Shown piece by piece: positions 63,001-64,000 of a stretch of 64,000 bases of DNA. The stretch's first letter is position 1; every line of letters starts with the position of its first letter. The DNA is from Lagopus muta (Eukaryota; Chordata; Aves; Galliformes; Phasianidae), in the NCBI RefSeq assembly GCF_023343835.1, contig NC_064449.1, forward strand, positions 1,302,001 to 1,366,000. Direction: 5' to 3'. The position numbers and the translations under genes are program-made. The notes under the pieces were generated by a model, which was not told the DNA's origin, ran no database searches, and saw only the letters and a list, made by a program, of their open reading frames with translations.

Positions 63001-63891
63001 ATGAAATCAGATAGAAGATTGCAATGTGAGTCTCCTTTATTGTGGGGGAACTCTGTACTGGGACACAAAGCATTTACAAAACAGCTTGTGAGGAGTGGCC
63101 ACTGACTGGCTCCAGCAGGAGCTTTTAAGATCAGCCTTAGTTATGGCTGCATCACAGAATTCCAGGTTCACCCAAATTGTACAGCTAGACAAAACCCAAG
63201 CAGCCAACAGACAATGGAACAACCATGGTCTGCATGCAGATAAATCCCTCTGAGAGACTAAATTTCTACTTTTGACACAAGACAGAAAGGCGTCCTGGTG
63301 TCACGGTTAGGCCAGGAACTCAAACAACATGCTTTCAACTCACTGAACCTAATGTGCATTTGACCCGCTTTCAAATAACTCCTGACAACTCCCAGGAGAA
63401 CAAATCCTTGCAGGGAGATAAACACACAGGCTGTGGCACGCAGGGGGCAGCTATCAGTCCTTCAGAAGTCGCTGAGTTCCCAGGGCTCTGAACATGCAGC
63501 AATGTGCAAAGAGCTTTTCAAGCCACAGTGAGACTCAGCAACTGCAGAGCACACAGCCTGCAGGGCGAGTTTTGGACTCTTGCAATCTGCACCTTTGGAT
63601 TTTGGACCATCTCTCTCATTTTGGCTGCTGGCCTGGCATTCTTACATCAGGTGAGGCAGTCAGAATTTTCCGACAGCAGAGAAGAAAAGGAGATAGAGGA
63701 AAGACAGAGGGCCAGGAAGTGCTCACAAGGAGCTGGGCTATTCCACGTGACTTACATGCTCTGAGAAGAACCTTTTGGAGAAGGAAGCTACAATTCTCTG
63801 GGCTTCTAGGCCAGCATTGTGCCGTGCTTTGTATTCTTCAAGCCAGCTGACACTGTCTGTGTGGCTGTAGTACTTCAGTAGTGATGGCCAC
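50851..63891 (-). CDS. FBXO21: FBXO21, F-box only protein 21 (coding exons 2-12; exon 1 outside window)
   Basis: Eleven exons join into 534 residues ending TVQKIYSKE and TGA. The human protein is about 628 residues, so some 90 N-terminal residues with the F-box lie beyond 64,000. The order is: a helical region after the F-box (about 1-110); a SirB1/transglutaminase-like domain (about 115-330), with LIRRTGIPISLSVLYLTIAR, NFPSHFLLRW and YIDAFGKG; a helical repeat region (DLYLAMYPDNVQHLMLQARL); and a YccV/HspQ-like domain (about 400-495), with KHKRYGYNCVIYGWDP and HGPHQPFYNVLVEDGSCRYA. Known of the family: FBXO21 forms an SCF ubiquitin ligase with SKP1 and CUL1; EID1 (degradation) and ASK1 (signalling ubiquitination) are reported targets. 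It has the same orientation as TESC. Identity is very secure. Confidence 0.96.
51024..53013 (-). other. FBXO21 introns 11 and 10
   Basis: Two introns (51024-51927 and 52086-53013) around exon 11. I see no repeat or RNA gene; open frames antisense to the exons are compositional. Confidence 0.75.
51928..52085 (-). CDS. FBXO21: FBXO21 exon 11 (YccV-like domain)
   Basis: Acceptor CTTTCATCAG, donor GTGAGC. Encodes YGYNCVIYGWDPACMMGHEW, then HQPFYNVLVEDGSCRYAAQ. Confidence 0.96.
53014..53204 (-). CDS. FBXO21: FBXO21 exon 10 (start of YccV-like domain)
   Basis: Acceptor TTGCTGAAG, donor GTGAGC. Encodes VLDILQHIQALDPSQHGAVG, then VCFSIGLIMKHK. Confidence 0.95.
53205..55632 (-). other. FBXO21 intron 9
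   Basis: About 2.4 kb. It holds a CR1 fragment near 54194-54353 and a short A run near 55551; otherwise unremarkable. Confidence 0.75.
54194..54353 (-). mobile_element. CR1 LINE 3' end in FBXO21 intron 9
   Basis: CTCACAGAACAGCTCAGGTT, then GGGGGCCTTAAAGACCATCC, and GGCACCCACAGCATCTCTGG match the CR1 3' region in reverse orientation, the same subfamily as the copy in TESC intron 3. Confidence 0.87.
55633..55765 (-). CDS. FBXO21: FBXO21 exon 9
   Basis: Acceptor GCTGGCAG, donor GTACCT. Encodes ESTDQSYQLLRDSLDLYLAM, then LQARLYFHLGIWPEK. Confidence 0.95.
56496..56672 (-). CDS. FBXO21: FBXO21 exon 8
   Basis: Acceptor CTTGCTAG, donor GTGAGT. Encodes STDIFDYTYIDAFGKGKQLT, then VKECEYLIGHHVTEEFYGVV. 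Confidence 0.95.
57459..57595 (-). CDS. FBXO21: FBXO21 exon 7 (core of SirB1-like domain)
   Basis: Acceptor GTCCCTCAG, donor GTAAGT. Encodes VLIRRTGIPISLSVLYLTIA, then EPVNFPSHFLLRWCQG, the most conserved stretch of the domain. Confidence 0.96.
57814..57947 (-). CDS. FBXO21: FBXO21 exon 6
   Basis: Acceptor GCTTTTAG, donor GTATGT. Encodes EILIPEVELQRQVLDAMNCV, then NELDYYNSLNSYIHQ. Confidence 0.95.
58564..58710 (-). CDS. FBXO21: FBXO21 exon 5 (start of SirB1-like domain)
   Basis: Acceptor TTTTTTCCAG, donor GTACTG. Encodes AVLIDQYCNPLSDICLKGVQ, then AQVDEITDKVRKALRAKNPR. Confidence 0.95.
58711..60072 (-). other. FBXO21 intron 4
   Basis: About 1.4 kb, containing a pyrimidine-rich simple tract at 59846-59893. 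No coding feature. Confidence 0.75.
59846..59893. repeat. Pyrimidine tract with CTCCTTTCCTTG units
   Basis: Plus-strand C/T tract in which CTCCTTTCCTTG is repeated in tandem. The gene strand is a purine tract. Confidence 0.85.
60073..60194 (-). CDS. FBXO21: FBXO21 exon 4
   Basis: Acceptor ATGTGCAG, donor GTAAGT. Encodes RKGLTWKYYAKKILYFLRQQ, then NLKEYLQRPAEQQSFLEG. Confidence 0.95.
60195..62171 (-). other. FBXO21 intron 3
   Basis: About 2 kb. The part from about 61,130 to 61,640 is AT-rich with several TAAT/ATTA words and no repeat signature. No gene. Confidence 0.7.
62172..62266 (-). CDS. FBXO21: FBXO21 exon 3
   Basis: Acceptor TTTTACAG, donor GTAAGG. Encodes VPCDGFSDIETLGCPSHFFE, then DELMCILNMEG. 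Confidence 0.95.
62267..63755 (-). other. FBXO21 intron 2
   Basis: About 1.5 kb with no recognised element. Confidence 0.75.
63756..63891 (-). CDS. FBXO21: FBXO21 exon 2
   Basis: Acceptor CTGTACAG, donor GTAAGT. Encodes WPSLLKYYSHTDSVSWLEEY, then IVASFSKRFFSEH. The first base completes a codon from exon 1, outside the window. Confidence 0.95.
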
Positions 63892-64000
63892 CTGTACAGC
63901 AAGACAGAAGTAAATGGGCTGTTGGTGTTTCAGCATAACTGATAGCTCCCAGGACTGTAAAATGCTGCTTATTGTAATCACAAGACTTGAGGAGCTAAGA
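63892..64000 (-). other. FBXO21 intron 1, 3' end
   Basis: Sequence preceding the exon 2 acceptor. The first exon, with promoter and F-box, must lie further right. Confidence 0.8.

Overview
This window is vertebrate nuclear DNA, almost certainly from a bird and probably a gallinaceous one such as chicken. Coding sequence is split into short exons with GT..AG borders. The interspersed repeats are CR1 LINE 3' ends, in the form usual in chicken, and there are no Alu, L1 or SINE elements. The gene order FBXW8 - TESC - FBXO21 is the order known from human 12q24.22. In chicken I would expect it on microchromosome 15 (inference from memory, not searched).

Layout. (1) 1-44,700, + strand: FBXW8, an F-box/WD40 ubiquitin-ligase subunit. 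Ten coding exons are present, corresponding to exons 2-11; exon 1 lies left of the window. Introns are long and AT-rich, up to 12.5 kb. (2) 44,700-46,660: GC-rich intergenic DNA between two convergent 3' ends, holding a C-rich degenerate minisatellite. (3) 46,660-49,262, - strand: a complete, very compact TESC (tescalcin/CHP3) gene of 8 coding exons and 214 codons, starting in a CpG island. The island contains a 23-base C tract and a CCCAT pentanucleotide repeat. (4) 49,263-50,700: intergenic, with the TESC promoter region. (5) 50,705-64,000, - strand: FBXO21, an F-box protein with a SirB1/transglutaminase-like middle and a YccV-like C-terminal domain. Coding exons 2-12 are present; exon 1, with the F-box, lies right of the window.

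Function. FBXW8 and FBXO21 are both substrate-recognition subunits of cullin-RING ubiquitin ligases, of unrelated F-box classes. TESC is an EF-hand protein that binds the Na+/H+ exchanger NHE1 and calcineurin. Nothing in the sequence shows that the three act together; their adjacency looks like conserved synteny. All reading frames are intact through every predicted splice junction and there is no sign of a pseudogene.

I found no new gene system. The observations most worth checking are the structure of the TESC 5' region (in-frame upstream ATGs in a microsatellite, and a G tract beside the exon 1 donor), the extreme compactness of TESC, a weak splice donor on its Ca2+-binding exon, CR1 insertions lying next to splice sites, the enzyme-like but cysteine-less core of FBXO21, and a perfect 12-bp hairpin in FBXW8 intron 4. 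Exon borders were set by hand from splice motifs, reading-frame continuity and remembered human homologues. No alignment was run.
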